A stretch of DNA of 64,000 nt from Paracoccaceae bacterium (GTDB lineage Bacteria; Pseudomonadota; Alphaproteobacteria; Rhodobacterales; Rhodobacteraceae). The position numbers were made by a program, and so were the translations under genes. How positions within the stretch are numbered: the first letter of the stretch is position 1; each line of letters begins with the position of its first letter. The stretch is taken from the NCBI GenBank assembly GCA_014762635.1, contig JABURR010000055.1, forward strand, positions 1 through 64,000, written 5' to 3'. Under the pieces are notes generated by a model. The model was not told where the DNA came from and made no database searches. It was given only the letters and a program-made list of their open reading frames with translations. Positions 48,913 to 57,716 of the stretch are shown here, piece by piece.

Positions 48913-50685
48913 ATGACCAAGACTTCAGCTACGCGCCTGAAGCGCCTTTCGCGCGCTCTCCCGATCCTCGACTGGGGTAGCCGCTACACCAAAGAGACGG
49001 CTTCGAACGACCTTCTGGCCGCCGTCATCGTCACCATCATGCTGATCCCGCAGTCGCTTGCCTACGCGCTGCTTGCGGGCCTCCCGGCCGAGATGGGTCT
49101 CTACGCCTCGATCCTGCCGCTGGTGGCCTACGCCATCTTCGGCACCAGCCGCACCCTTGCGGTGGGTCCGGTGGCGGTGGTCTCTCTGATGACCGCGGCC
49201 GCGGTGGGCAACCTCGCCCTGCAGGGCACGGCCGAATATGCCGCTGCGGCGATCACGCTGGCCTTCCTTTCCGGTCTGATCCTTCTTGCCATGGGCGTCT
49301 TCCGGCTTGGCTTCCTGGCCAACTTCCTGAGCCACCCGGTGATCGCGGGCTTCATCACGGCCTCGGGCCTGTTGATTGCCACCAGCCAGCTCAAGCATAT
49401 CCTGGGTGTTCCCGCGTCGGGCCATAACCTGGTCGAGATCGTGCATGCGCTCTTCGCACATCTGTCCGAGGTCAACACGCCCACGCTGATCATCGGTGTT
49501 ACCGCCACGGCTTTCCTGTTCTGGGTGCGCAAGGGGCTGAAGCCGCTGCTTCTGAAGATGGGCCTGCGCCCCCGCCTTGCCGATATCCTGACCAAGGCCG
49601 GTCCGGTTGCTGCTGTTGCCGTTTCGACCATCGCGACCTTCGGGCTGAATCTGGGCGACAAGGGCGTGGCCATCGTGGGCCAGGTCCCGCAGGGCATTCC
49701 GCCGCTGACTCTGCCCAGCTTCGACATGGATATCTGGACCAGCCTGATGGGCTCGGCCCTGCTGATTTCGATCATCGGCTTCGTGGAATCCGTCTCGGTT
49801 GCGCAAACCCTGGCCGCCAAGCGCCGCCAGCGCATCGTGCCGGACCAGGAACTGATCGGCCTTGGTGCCTCCAACGTGGCTGCGGCGGTTTCCGGTGGCT
49901 ACCCGGTGACCGGTGGCTTTGCCCGCTCGGTCGTGAACTTCGACGCCGGGGCGGAAACCCCCGCCGCCGGGGCATTCACCGCCGTGGGTATCCTGCTGGC
50001 CGCCTTCTTCCTGACGCCGCTGCTGTTCTTCCTGCCCAAGGCGACCCTTGCGGCGACGATCATCGTAGCGGTGCTGAGCCTGGTGGATTTCTCGATCCTC
50101 AAGCGGACCTGGTCCTATTCGAAGGCCGACTTTGCCGCGGTCGCATCGACGATCCTGCTGACGCTTGGGATCGGGGTCGAGGCCGGGGTTTCGGCGGGCG
50201 TGCTGCTGTCGATCCTGCTGCATCTCTACAAGACCTCGCGTCCCCATATCGCCGAGGTGGGCCTTGTTCCCGGGACCCAGCATTTCCGCAACATTCTGCG
50301 CCATGACGTGGTGACCAGCCCGGAACTGCTGACCATCCGCATCGACGAGAGCCTCTATTTCGCCAATGCGCGCTACCTTGAGGACTATGTCTCGGACCGC
50401 GTGGTGGGGGACTGCCCGATCCGCGACGTGGTGCTGATGTGCTCGGCCGTGAACGAGATCGACACGAGTGCCCTGGAAAGCCTCGAGGCGATCAACCACC
50501 GGCTCAAGGACATGGACATCCGCTTGCACCTGTCCGAGGTGAAGGGCCCGGTGATGGACCGTCTGAAACGGGCGCATTTCCTCGACGAATTGACCGGGGA
50601 AGTCTTCCTGGCCCAGTTCGACGCGATGAAGGCACTGGACCCGGAACAGGCGGAATCGAACTCGGTTCGCGCGCGGGCCTCTTGA
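48913..50685 (+). CDS. SulP-family anion transporter with STAS domain
   Basis: This 590-residue inner-membrane transporter has 10-14 helices and a C-terminal STAS domain (residues about 450-560, with SAVNEIDTSALESLEAINHR). The SulP signature is near residues 35-60 (IPQSLAYALLAGLPAEMGLY). Substrates may be sulfate, sulfite or bicarbonate. Its place after the persulfide genes suggests removal or exchange of oxidised sulfur, such as sulfite or sulfate. It ends 15 bp before a CueR-type promoter. Confidence 0.9.
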   Translation: MTKTSATRLKRLSRALPILDWGSRYTKETASNDLLAAVIVTIMLIPQSLAYALLAGLPAEMGLYASILPLVAYAIFGTSRTLAVGPVAVVSLMTAAAVGNLALQGTAEYAAAAITLAFLSGLILLAMGVFRLGFLANFLSHPVIAGFITASGLLIATSQLKHILGVPASGHNLVEIVHALFAHLSEVNTPTLIIGVTATAFLFWVRKGLKPLLLKMGLRPRLADILTKAGPVAAVAVSTIATFGLNLGDKGVAIVGQVPQGIPPLTLPSFDMDIWTSLMGSALLISIIGFVESVSVAQTLAAKRRQRIVPDQELIGLGASNVAAAVSGGYPVTGGFARSVVNFDAGAETPAAGAFTAVGILLAAFFLTPLLFFLPKATLAATIIVAVLSLVDFSILKRTWSYSKADFAAVASTILLTLGIGVEAGVSAGVLLSILLHLYKTSRPHIAEVGLVPGTQHFRNILRHDVVTSPELLTIRIDESLYFANARYLEDYVSDRVVGDCPIRDVVLMCSAVNEIDTSALESLEAINHRLKDMDIRLHLSEVKGPVMDRLKRAHFLDELTGEVFLAQFDAMKALDPEQAESNSVRARAS

Positions 50686-50699
50686 ACGGCGAAGAGGGC

Positions 50700-50730
50700 T
50701 TGACCTTCCAGTAGGGGGAACCCGTATCCA
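50700..50730 (+). promoter_or_regulatory. CueR-type promoter of the cytochrome c gene
   Basis: TTGACC (50700-50705) and TATCCA (50725-50730) are separated by exactly 19 bp, the overlong spacer typical of MerR-family activated promoters. The spacer holds the split repeat TTCC...GGAA (CCTTCCAGTAGGGGGAACCC). It matches the copA promoter 0.5 kb away. Confidence 0.75.
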
Positions 50731-50752
50731 GCCTCAAAACACGGAGGCAGGA

Positions 50753-51193
50753 ATGCGCAAATACCTTATCGGACTGGGAATTCTGGCCGTCGCGGTCATC
50801 GGATGGATGACCCTTCGCCCCATACCACAGCAACCGGTCGCGGAAAACACCGCGGCCGGTGCGCCCGAGAAGGGCGCGCCGATCGTTCAGGTGAAACTCA
50901 CCGAGCTTTCTGGCGAAGCCGTCATCGGCGAACGGGTCTTCAACGCGAAATGCGCGGCCTGCCACGGCGAGAATGCCGCCGGACAGGAAGGCGTTGCCCC
51001 GCCGCTGATCCACAAGATCTATGAACCGTCGCACCACGGAGACCAGGCGTTCTACATGGCCGCCCAGAATGGCGTGCGCGCGCATCACTGGCCGTTCGGG
51101 TCGATGCCGCCGGTTGAAGGGGTGACCCGGGCGGACGTGAAGGCCGTCGTGACCTACATCCGCACCCTGCAGCGGGAAAATGGTATTTATTGA
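50753..51193 (+). CDS. Membrane-anchored monoheme cytochrome c
   Basis: This 146-residue protein has an N-terminal membrane anchor (YLIGLGILAVAVIGWMTL) and a short linker, then a class I c-type heme domain (KCAACHGENAAGQEG) with the Met ligand in PFGSMPPVEGVTRAD. It is exported to face the periplasm. The promoter ahead of it is of the CueR type, so copper should induce it. Its partner is unknown; it could take electrons from copper handling or from sulfur oxidation. AGGAGG-like GGAGGCAG lies 9 nt before ATG 50753. Confidence 0.9.
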   Translation: MRKYLIGLGILAVAVIGWMTLRPIPQQPVAENTAAGAPEKGAPIVQVKLTELSGEAVIGERVFNAKCAACHGENAAGQEGVAPPLIHKIYEPSHHGDQAFYMAAQNGVRAHHWPFGSMPPVEGVTRADVKAVVTYIRTLQRENGIY

Positions 51194-51196
51194 CCC

Positions 51197-51227
51197 TTGA
51201 CCTTCCGGTGACTGGAACCCCTATGTC
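51197..51227 (+). promoter_or_regulatory. CueR-type promoter of copA-cueR
   Basis: TTGACC (51197-51202), a 19-bp spacer containing the split repeat TTCC-GGTGACT-GGAA, then TATGTC (51222-51227). This is the classic MerR/CueR layout. It begins 4 bp after the cytochrome stop and lies 31 bp before the copA start. Confidence 0.85.
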
Positions 51228-51257
51228 TCATGTCGAACCAGACAAGGAGACTGGACC

Positions 51258-53747
51258 ATGTCACCGGATACCGCACGTCACGCGCTGAGTTTCAAGATCG
51301 ACGGGATGGGCTGCGCCTCTTGCGTGGGCAAGGTCGAGACCGCGCTGAAGGGCACCGACGGGGTCGAGGACGCCTCGGTCAACTTCGCCACGGAATCGGC
51401 CACGGTGCAGTACCAGACCCCGGCCACGCCCGAGACGATCCGCGAGGCGGTGAAGACCGCAGGTTACTCCGTCCGCACCGAGGATCTGGATTTCGAGATC
51501 GAAGGCGCAAGCTGCGCCTCCTGCGTGAGCAAGATTGAAAAGGCCATCTGCGAGGTGCCCGGCGTGGCCTCGGCCAGCATGAACCTTGCGACCAGCCGGG
51601 CAAAGGTCACGACCTACGCGGGCGGCGCCGAACCGGCGGATCTGATGCGCGCCGTGTCAGATGCGGGCTACAAGGCCCGCCCGGCGCAGGATCATGCCGG
51701 ACACGGAGGCCATGATCACGCCCATGATCACAAGGCGGAAGAGGCCGGGGCGCTGAAGAAAGCGACGATCCTTGCCGCGGTTCTGACCTTGCCTGTCGTG
51801 ATCCTCGAGATGGGGTCTCACCTTGTTCCGTCATTTCACATGTGGATCGTCGAAACGATCGGCTTGACCGCGTCGCGGGTCATCCAGTTTGTGCTGACCT
51901 CGATCGTGCTTGCTGTGCCGGGCCGTGTCTTCTTTCGCGTCGGTATTCCCGCGCTTCTGCGCGGCGGGCCCGAGATGAACTCTCTGGTGGCGCTCGGGAC
52001 GCTGGCGGCGTGGTGCTATTCGACCGTTGCGACCTTCGTGCCCGGCGTCCTGCCGGAAGGCACGCGCAACGTCTATTTCGAGGCCGCTGCCGTGATCGTC
52101 ACCCTGATCCTGCTGGGCCGCTGGCTGGAAGCAGGGGCCAAGGGCCGCACCGGGGCCGCGATCCGCAAGCTGATGGGCCTGCGCCCGCGCACCGCGCGCG
52201 TGGAGCGTGACGGCGAGGTCGTGGAAATCTCCATCGACGAGGTGGTCGTGGAGGACGTCCTGCACGTGCGCCCGGGCGAGCGGATCGCCGTGGATGGCGA
52301 GGTGACCTCGGGCCGGTCCTACGTGGACGAAAGCATGATCACTGGCGAACCGGTTCCGGTGGAGAAAGCCGAAGGCGCCGCCGTGACCGGCGGCACGGTG
52401 AACGGGCAGGGGGCGCTGACCTATCGCGCCACGGCAGTGGGCCGGGACACGATGCTCTCGCGGATCATCAAGATGGTCGAGGACGCCCAGGGTGCCAAGC
52501 TCCCGATCCAGGCGATGGTCGACCAGATCACCGGCTGGTTCGTGCCCGCGGTGATCGCGGCATCGATCGTGACCTTCCTCGTCTGGCTGCTGGTCGGGCC
52601 GGATCCGGCGCTGACCTTCGCGCTGGTCTCGGGGGTGACGGTACTGATCATCGCTTGTCCCTGTGCCATGGGTCTGGCGACGCCGACCTCGATCATGGTC
52701 GGCACCGGGCGCGCGGCTGAAATGGGCGTTCTGTTCCGCCGGGGCGATGCGCTGCAGGCCTTGCAGGAGGCCGAGGTCGTCGCGCTGGACAAGACCGGCA
52801 CGCTGACTGCCGGGGCGCCGAAGATGACAGATTTCACTGTCGCAGAGGGCTTCGAAGACGATGACGTGCTGGGCAAGGTCGCGGCGGTCGAGGTGAAGTC
52901 CGAACACCCCATCGCCCGCGCCATCGTGGCGGCGGCCGAGGAAAAGGGCCTCGCGCTGCCCGAACCCGAGGCGTTCGATTCCGTGACTGGCTCGGGCATC
53001 CGCGCGACGCTGGACGGGAAAGAGATCCTCGTGGGTGCGCGTCGGTTGATGGAGGCCGAGGGGGTTGATCTGGGCGGCTTGGCCACGGCCGGTGACGAGC
53101 TGGCGAAGTCCGGCAAGACACCGCTTTTCGCCGCGATCGGCGGCAAGGTCGCTGCCGTGATCGCCGTGGCCGATCCGATCAAGCCCGATACGCCACGTTC
53201 GATCCGCGCGCTGCAGGAGATGGGCAAGACGGTCGTCATGATCACCGGCGACGCCCGTGGCACGGCCGTGGCCATCGCCGCCGAATTGGGCATCGACAAG
53301 GTCGAGGCCGAGGTCCTGCCCGACGGCAAGGTCGACGCGATCAACCGGCTTCGCGCCGATGGTCGCAAACTGGCCTTCGTGGGCGATGGGATCAACGACG
53401 CCCCGGCGCTGGCCGCTGCCGACGTCGGCATTGCCATCGGCACCGGAACAGATATCGCCATCGAGGCGGCCGAGGTGGTGTTGATGTCGGGCGAGTTGCC
53501 CGGTGTGGTCAACGCGTTCGAGATCAGCCGCAGGACCATGACCAACATCAAGCAGAACCTGTTCTGGGCCTTCGCCTATAACACGCTCCTGATTCCGGTC
53601 GCGGCGGGCGTGCTCTATCCCATCAACGGGATGCTGCTGTCGCCCGCGCTGGCGGCCGGAGCGATGGCGATGTCCTCGGTCTTCGTGGTTTCGAACGCGC
53701 TCAGGCTGCGTCGTGTGGCACCGTTGATCCGGGAGGGCGCGGCATGA
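51258..53747 (+). CDS. copA: Copper-exporting P1B-type ATPase
   Basis: This 829-residue inner-membrane pump exports Cu(I). Two N-terminal heavy-metal domains carry [10 protein letters not shown] and [10 protein letters not shown], followed by a His-rich linker ([14 protein letters not shown]). Eight helices follow, with the CPC ion site in [15 protein letters not shown]. The phosphatase motif is [13 protein letters not shown], the phosphorylated Asp is in [10 protein letters not shown], the HP motif is in [10 protein letters not shown], and the hinge is [20 protein letters not shown] lies 9 nt before ATG 51258. It overlaps cueR by 4 bp. Confidence 0.95.
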   Translation: MSPDTARHALSFKIDGMGCASCVGKVETALKGTDGVEDASVNFATESATVQYQTPATPETIREAVKTAGYSVRTEDLDFEIEGASCASCVSKIEKAICEVPGVASASMNLATSRAKVTTYAGGAEPADLMRAVSDAGYKARPAQDHAGHGGHDHAHDHKAEEAGALKKATILAAVLTLPVVILEMGSHLVPSFHMWIVETIGLTASRVIQFVLTSIVLAVPGRVFFRVGIPALLRGGPEMNSLVALGTLAAWCYSTVATFVPGVLPEGTRNVYFEAAAVIVTLILLGRWLEAGAKGRTGAAIRKLMGLRPRTARVERDGEVVEISIDEVVVEDVLHVRPGERIAVDGEVTSGRSYVDESMITGEPVPVEKAEGAAVTGGTVNGQGALTYRATAVGRDTMLSRIIKMVEDAQGAKLPIQAMVDQITGWFVPAVIAASIVTFLVWLLVGPDPALTFALVSGVTVLIIACPCAMGLATPTSIMVGTGRAAEMGVLFRRGDALQALQEAEVVALDKTGTLTAGAPKMTDFTVAEGFEDDDVLGKVAAVEVKSEHPIARAIVAAAEEKGLALPEPEAFDSVTGSGIRATLDGKEILVGARRLMEAEGVDLGGLATAGDELAKSGKTPLFAAIGGKVAAVIAVADPIKPDTPRSIRALQEMGKTVVMITGDARGTAVAIAAELGIDKVEAEVLPDGKVDAINRLRADGRKLAFVGDGINDAPALAAADVGIAIGTGTDIAIEAAEVVLMSGELPGVVNAFEISRRTMTNIKQNLFWAFAYNTLLIPVAAGVLYPINGMLLSPALAAGAMAMSSVFVVSNALRLRRVAPLIREGAA

Positions 53748-54130
53748 ATATCGGGGAAGTCGCCGAACGCTCGGGCCTGCCGCCCAAGACGATCCGATAT
53801 TACGAAGAGATCGGATTAGTGACACCGACGCGCAGCGTAAACGGCTACAGGGCGTTCCGGGAATCGGATTTGCACAAGTTGGCCTTCCTTGGCCGGGCGC
53901 GGTCCCTGGGCTTTTCCATCGAGGATTGCCGGGCCCTGATGGCGCTTTACGAGGATCAGGGACGGGCCAGCGCCGATGTCAAATCCATCGCACAGCATCA
54001 TCTGGACCGTATCGACGCGAAGATCGCGGAACTTCAGTCCATGCGGGATACGCTCAGCGACCTCGTCAAATCCTGCGCCGGGGACCATCGCCCCGACTGC
54101 CCGATCCTGCGGGATCTGGCGGCAAAGTAG
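53744..54130 (+). CDS. cueR: CueR, MerR-family copper-responsive activator
   Basis: This 128-residue regulator has a MerR helix-turn-helix ([20 protein letters not shown]), a dimerisation helix, and the Cu(I)-binding loop with Cys111 and Cys119 ([14 protein letters not shown]), in the same positions as Cys112 and Cys120 of E. coli CueR. It should respond to Cu(I), Ag(I) or Au(I). It overlaps copA (ATGA) and so regulates its own operon through the 19-bp-spacer promoter; the cytochrome promoter is a second target. Confidence 0.93.
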   Translation: MNIGEVAERSGLPPKTIRYYEEIGLVTPTRSVNGYRAFRESDLHKLAFLGRARSLGFSIEDCRALMALYEDQGRASADVKSIAQHHLDRIDAKIAELQSMRDTLSDLVKSCAGDHRPDCPILRDLAAK

Positions 54131-54187
54131 CCTTCCGCTTCTTCCACACCTTGCCTATGTTGGCGCCGAAATTCGGGAGGCAAGACG

Positions 54188-54946
54188 ATGCAGATAGGAA
54201 ATGATACGCGCGCGGTCGTGACCGGGGGCGCCTCGGGCCTTGGTGGCGCGGTGGCCGACATGCTGGCCGGGGCGGGCGCCCATGTGACGATCTTCGACAT
54301 GAACGAAGAAGCCGGTACCGCCAAGGCAACCGCGCTGAACGGCGCATTCCGCAAGGTCGACGTGAGCGATGCTACCCAGGTGGCCGAGGCTTTCGCCGCC
54401 GTTGGCGGGCCGCTTCATGTGCTGGTCAATTGCGCGGGGATCGCCCCCGCCGCCAAGACCGTTTCGCGCGGTGAGCCGCATGATCCGGCGATGTTCGCCA
54501 AGGTGATCGGGGTGAACCTGGTCGGCAGTTTCTATTGCGCCTCGCAGGCGGCGGCGGTGATGGCGGCGAACGATCCCGTCACCCCGGACGGTGAACGCGG
54601 GGTGATCGTCAACACCGCCTCGGTTGCGGCATTCGACGGGCAGGTGGGGCAGGCCGCCTATGCCGCCTCGAAGGCGGGCGTGGCGGGGCTGACCCTGCCG
54701 ATGGCGCGGGACCTCTCGCAGAGCGGCATCCGCGTGGTCAGCATCGCGCCGGGCATCTTCAAGACGCCGATGCTCGAGGGCCTTCCGCAAGAGGTGCAGG
54801 ATTCGCTTGGCGCGCAGGTTCCGTTCCCGTCGCGGCTGGGCGAGCCCTCGGAATTCGCCGGGTTGGCCCGGCATATCATCGAGAATGGGATGCTGAACGG
54901 CGAGGTGATCCGCCTTGACGGCGCGATCCGCATGGCTCCGCGCTAG
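54188..54946 (+). CDS. SDR dehydrogenase, 3-hydroxyacyl-CoA dehydrogenase type II-like
   Basis: This 252-residue short-chain dehydrogenase has the NAD-binding loop VVTGGASGLGGAVADML, the NAG motif VLVNCAGIAPA, and the catalytic Ser/Tyr/Lys in NTASVAAFDGQVGQAAYAAS with K two residues further on. The C-terminal part (APGIFKTPMLEGLPQEV) matches HSD17B10-like 3-hydroxyacyl-CoA dehydrogenases of fatty acid or isoleucine degradation. It is the last plus-strand gene before a shared terminator with infC. Confidence 0.88.
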   Translation: MQIGNDTRAVVTGGASGLGGAVADMLAGAGAHVTIFDMNEEAGTAKATALNGAFRKVDVSDATQVAEAFAAVGGPLHVLVNCAGIAPAAKTVSRGEPHDPAMFAKVIGVNLVGSFYCASQAAAVMAANDPVTPDGERGVIVNTASVAAFDGQVGQAAYAASKAGVAGLTLPMARDLSQSGIRVVSIAPGIFKTPMLEGLPQEVQDSLGAQVPFPSRLGEPSEFAGLARHIIENGMLNGEVIRLDGAIRMAPR

Positions 54947-54958
54947 GCACAAACGAAA

Positions 54959-54981
54959 AAGGCCCCCGAAAAGGGGGCCTT
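54959..54981. terminator. Bidirectional terminator between the SDR gene and infC
   Basis: AAGGCCCCC (54959-54967) and GGGGGCCTT (54973-54981) form a perfect 9-bp stem with a 5-nt loop. In minus sense it is followed by TTTTTCGTTT, a strong infC terminator. The plus-sense tail is weaker (GAACCTT). Confidence 0.9.
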
Positions 54982-55004
54982 GAACCTTCATGATCGTGGG
55001 GCGC

Positions 55005-55547
<543 letters not shown>

Positions 55548-55573
55548 GGCTTTGGTCCTTTGGTTGTTTCCTT

Positions 55574-55609
55574 GGTTCGGTGGCCGAAAATAGGTCGGTG
55601 GGCCGAACC
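55574..55609 (-). promoter_or_regulatory. Inverted repeat in the infC leader
   Basis: GGTTCGG (55574-55580) and CCGAACC (55603-55609) are perfect 7-bp arms just upstream of the infC ribosome-binding site in minus sense. It could be a leader structure or the end of the fpr transcript; no T-run supports termination. Confidence 0.45.
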
Positions 55610-55658
55610 TTTCAACCGGTTAGTTGCAGGGTTCCGGCGCTCACACCTGTTTCTGCCC

Positions 55659-56480
55659 CTAAATCCCGTCACCGACGAAGGCTTTTTCCACCACGTAGTG
55701 CCTTGGTTCGGAATTTGCGCCCTCCTCGAGGCCCCAGCCTTCGAGAATCTCTTTCAGGTCGCGGTTGAGCCCCATGGACCCGCAGATCATGGCGCGGTCG
55801 GCCTCGGCCGACATAGGCGCGAGGTCGAGATCCTCGAATACCTTGCCGGAACGAAGGTTCTCGGTAATCCGGCCCATGTACTTGCTCTTTTCCCGGGTGG
55901 TGGTGGGATAGTACTTGAGCTTGTCGCCGACGAACTCGCCGATCAGCGGGTCATCGGGCAGGCTTTCGACGATCGCGCGGCCGTATTCCAGTTCCGCCAC
56001 CTCGCGGCAGGTGTGCATCAGGATGACCTCGTCGTATTTCTCATAGGTCTCCGGGTCGCGGATGAGGCTGGCGAAGGGCGCGACGCCGGTGCCGGTGGCC
56101 AGCATCCAGAGCCGCCTGCCGGGCAGAAGCGCGTCCAGAACCAGTGTGCCCACGGGCTTGGGGCGCAGGATGATCTGCTCACCCGCCTGGATGTGCTGAA
56201 GCCTCGAGGTCAGCGGCCCGTCCGGCACCTTGATCGAATAGAACTCAAGTTCCTCGTCCCAGCTTGGCGAGGCGATGGAATAGGCCCGCAGGAGCGGTTT
56301 TCCGTTGTCGCCCAGAAGGCCGATCATCACGAATTCGCCCGAGCGGAAGCGCAGGCTTTGGGGACGCGTCACGCGGAACCGGAACAGCCGGTCGGTATAG
56401 TGCTGAACCTCGGTGACGGTCTGGGCGTCGGGCAGGGTCTTGACGGGTTTGGCTTCGGTCACGGGTGTCTGATCGTTCAT
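55659..56480 (-). CDS. fpr: Ferredoxin/flavodoxin-NADP reductase
   Basis: This 273-residue FAD enzyme transfers electrons between NADPH and ferredoxin. FAD binding uses LLRAYSIASPSWDEELEFYS and the NADP site LWMLATGTGVAPFASLIRD, followed by MICGSMGLNRDLKEIL and the C-terminal YVVEKAFVGDGI. ATG 56480 gives the standard length; the open frame upstream is not conserved in character. It lies 67 bp after the DUF934 gene at the end of the sulfite-reduction operon, so it probably provides electrons for CysI. Confidence 0.9.
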   Translation of the reverse strand: MNDQTPVTEAKPVKTLPDAQTVTEVQHYTDRLFRFRVTRPQSLRFRSGEFVMIGLLGDNGKPLLRAYSIASPSWDEELEFYSIKVPDGPLTSRLQHIQAGEQIILRPKPVGTLVLDALLPGRRLWMLATGTGVAPFASLIRDPETYEKYDEVILMHTCREVAELEYGRAIVESLPDDPLIGEFVGDKLKYYPTTTREKSKYMGRITENLRSGKVFEDLDLAPMSAEADRAMICGSMGLNRDLKEILEGWGLEEGANSEPRHYVVEKAFVGDGI

Positions 56481-56547
56481 GTCTGTTGGCGGGCCTGATT
56501 GCCCGCCCCTCTCTAACGGTGAATGTTGTGATCGGAAAGCCCCGGGC

Positions 56548-56964
56548 TCAGGCCCTGAGCCGCGACTGATAGTCATGGGCGCGCCAGTCGGCGCGGGCCT
56601 TCCACTGGTCCTCGGGCTGGCGGGCTGCAAGGTCGTCCGAGATTTCCACCTCGTCGAACCCGGCGCGGCGCGCCATGGCGTATTGGTCGGCGATCACGTG
56701 GCCCTTGGCGCGCAGGCGGCCCTGGTATCCCATCAGCCGCAGGCGGCGCCCGATGGTAAAGCCACGCCCATCCGCGAAAGAGGGGAAATCGACCCGGATC
56801 AGGTCGATCCCGTCGAGTCGCCCGGTCAGCGCCGTGGGATCGGCGTCCGAGGCCAGGTCAACCGCCAGCGCGGGCCGCGCCTCGGGGCCAAGTTCGTCCA
56901 GCGCCGCGAACCCGTGGGTCCAGTCATCGGCGGCAAAGCCGGTATCGGTGACGATCACGCTCAT
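56548..56964 (-). CDS. DUF934 family protein of the sulfate-assimilation operon
   Basis: This 138-residue protein matches DUF934 (often called an oxidoreductase-related protein in sulfite reduction operons). It has DLIRVDFPSFADGRGFTIGR, LRLMGYQGRLRAKGHVIADQ and the acidic FDEVEISDDLAARQ. It overlaps cysH by 4 bp and so is translated with it. The function is not established; a helper in sulfite reduction is suggested by the constant gene order. Confidence 0.85.
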   Translation of the reverse strand: MSVIVTDTGFAADDWTHGFAALDELGPEARPALAVDLASDADPTALTGRLDGIDLIRVDFPSFADGRGFTIGRRLRLMGYQGRLRAKGHVIADQYAMARRAGFDEVEISDDLAARQPEDQWKARADWRAHDYQSRLRA

Positions 56965-57716
56965 GCGTTTTCTCCTTGTGGGAGCGGCCCGCGAACGAGT
57001 TTGCCGTTCACGAAATGGATGCCGCATTCTTCCTTGTCCTGTCCGCGCCAGCGCCCGGCGCGTTCGTCCTCGCCCGGTTTGACCTTGCTGGTGCAGGGCA
57101 GGCAGCCGATCGAGGGGTAACCGCGCGAGACCAGCGGATGCCGGGGCAGGCGGTTGTTCAGCATGTACTCCTGCACATCCTCTTTCGCCCAATGGGCCAG
57201 CGGGTTCACCTTGATCCGGATGTCATCCTCGTTCTCGAAGAAATCGAGCGCCGCACGGGTCTGGCCCTGGAACCGCTTGCGGCCGGTGATCCAGGCGTCG
57301 AACTCGCCCAGCGCCGCGTTCAGCGGTTCGGTCTTGCGCAGCGCGCAGCAGGCGTCGGTATCGCGCTGGTGCAGCAGCTCTTCGGGATCACGGCGTGCGA
57401 GGGCGTCGCGGTCGGGATGGATCACCCGCACATCGGTCAGGCCAAGTTTCTCGGCGATGTCGGCCTGATACTCCAGCGTTTCGGGGAACAGCATCTCGGT
57501 GTCCAGAAACAGCACCGGCGTGGTGCGATCCATGACCGAGATCATGTGAAGCAGCACCACCGATTCCGCCCCGAAGGACGACACCAGCGCAATCCGCCCC
57601 ACCTGCGGATCGGCCAGCGCACGCTCCAGCACCGCCGTCGCCCCGTGGTGGCGGTAGCGACGGTTAAGCTGCGCGACCCGTTCCGAGACCGGGGCAAGGG
57701 GGGCTTCAAGCGGCAT
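56961..57716 (-). CDS. cysH: Assimilatory APS reductase (iron-sulfur type)
   Basis: CysH reduces adenylylsulfate to sulfite using thioredoxin or glutaredoxin. The 251-residue protein has the substrate-binding region RIALVSSFGAESVVLLHMIS and the two cysteine pairs (TDACCALRKTEPL and SIGCLPCTSKV) that bind a [4Fe-4S] cluster in APS reductases; PAPS-only enzymes lack them. The catalytic Cys is in DKEECGIHFVNGK. GGAGGAG precedes ATG 57716. It overlaps cysI by 11 bp and the DUF934 gene by 4 bp. Confidence 0.93.
   Translation of the reverse strand: MPLEAPLAPVSERVAQLNRRYRHHGATAVLERALADPQVGRIALVSSFGAESVVLLHMISVMDRTTPVLFLDTEMLFPETLEYQADIAEKLGLTDVRVIHPDRDALARRDPEELLHQRDTDACCALRKTEPLNAALGEFDAWITGRKRFQGQTRAALDFFENEDDIRIKVNPLAHWAKEDVQEYMLNNRLPRHPLVSRGYPSIGCLPCTSKVKPGEDERAGRWRGQDKEECGIHFVNGKLVRGPLPQGENA

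Noticed and set aside
48925-50577. 550-codon minus-strand frame opposite the SulP gene
   Set aside because: Complement of transmembrane helices; no motifs.
51831-53825. 664-codon minus-strand frame opposite copA
   Set aside because: Complement of a canonical P-type ATPase.
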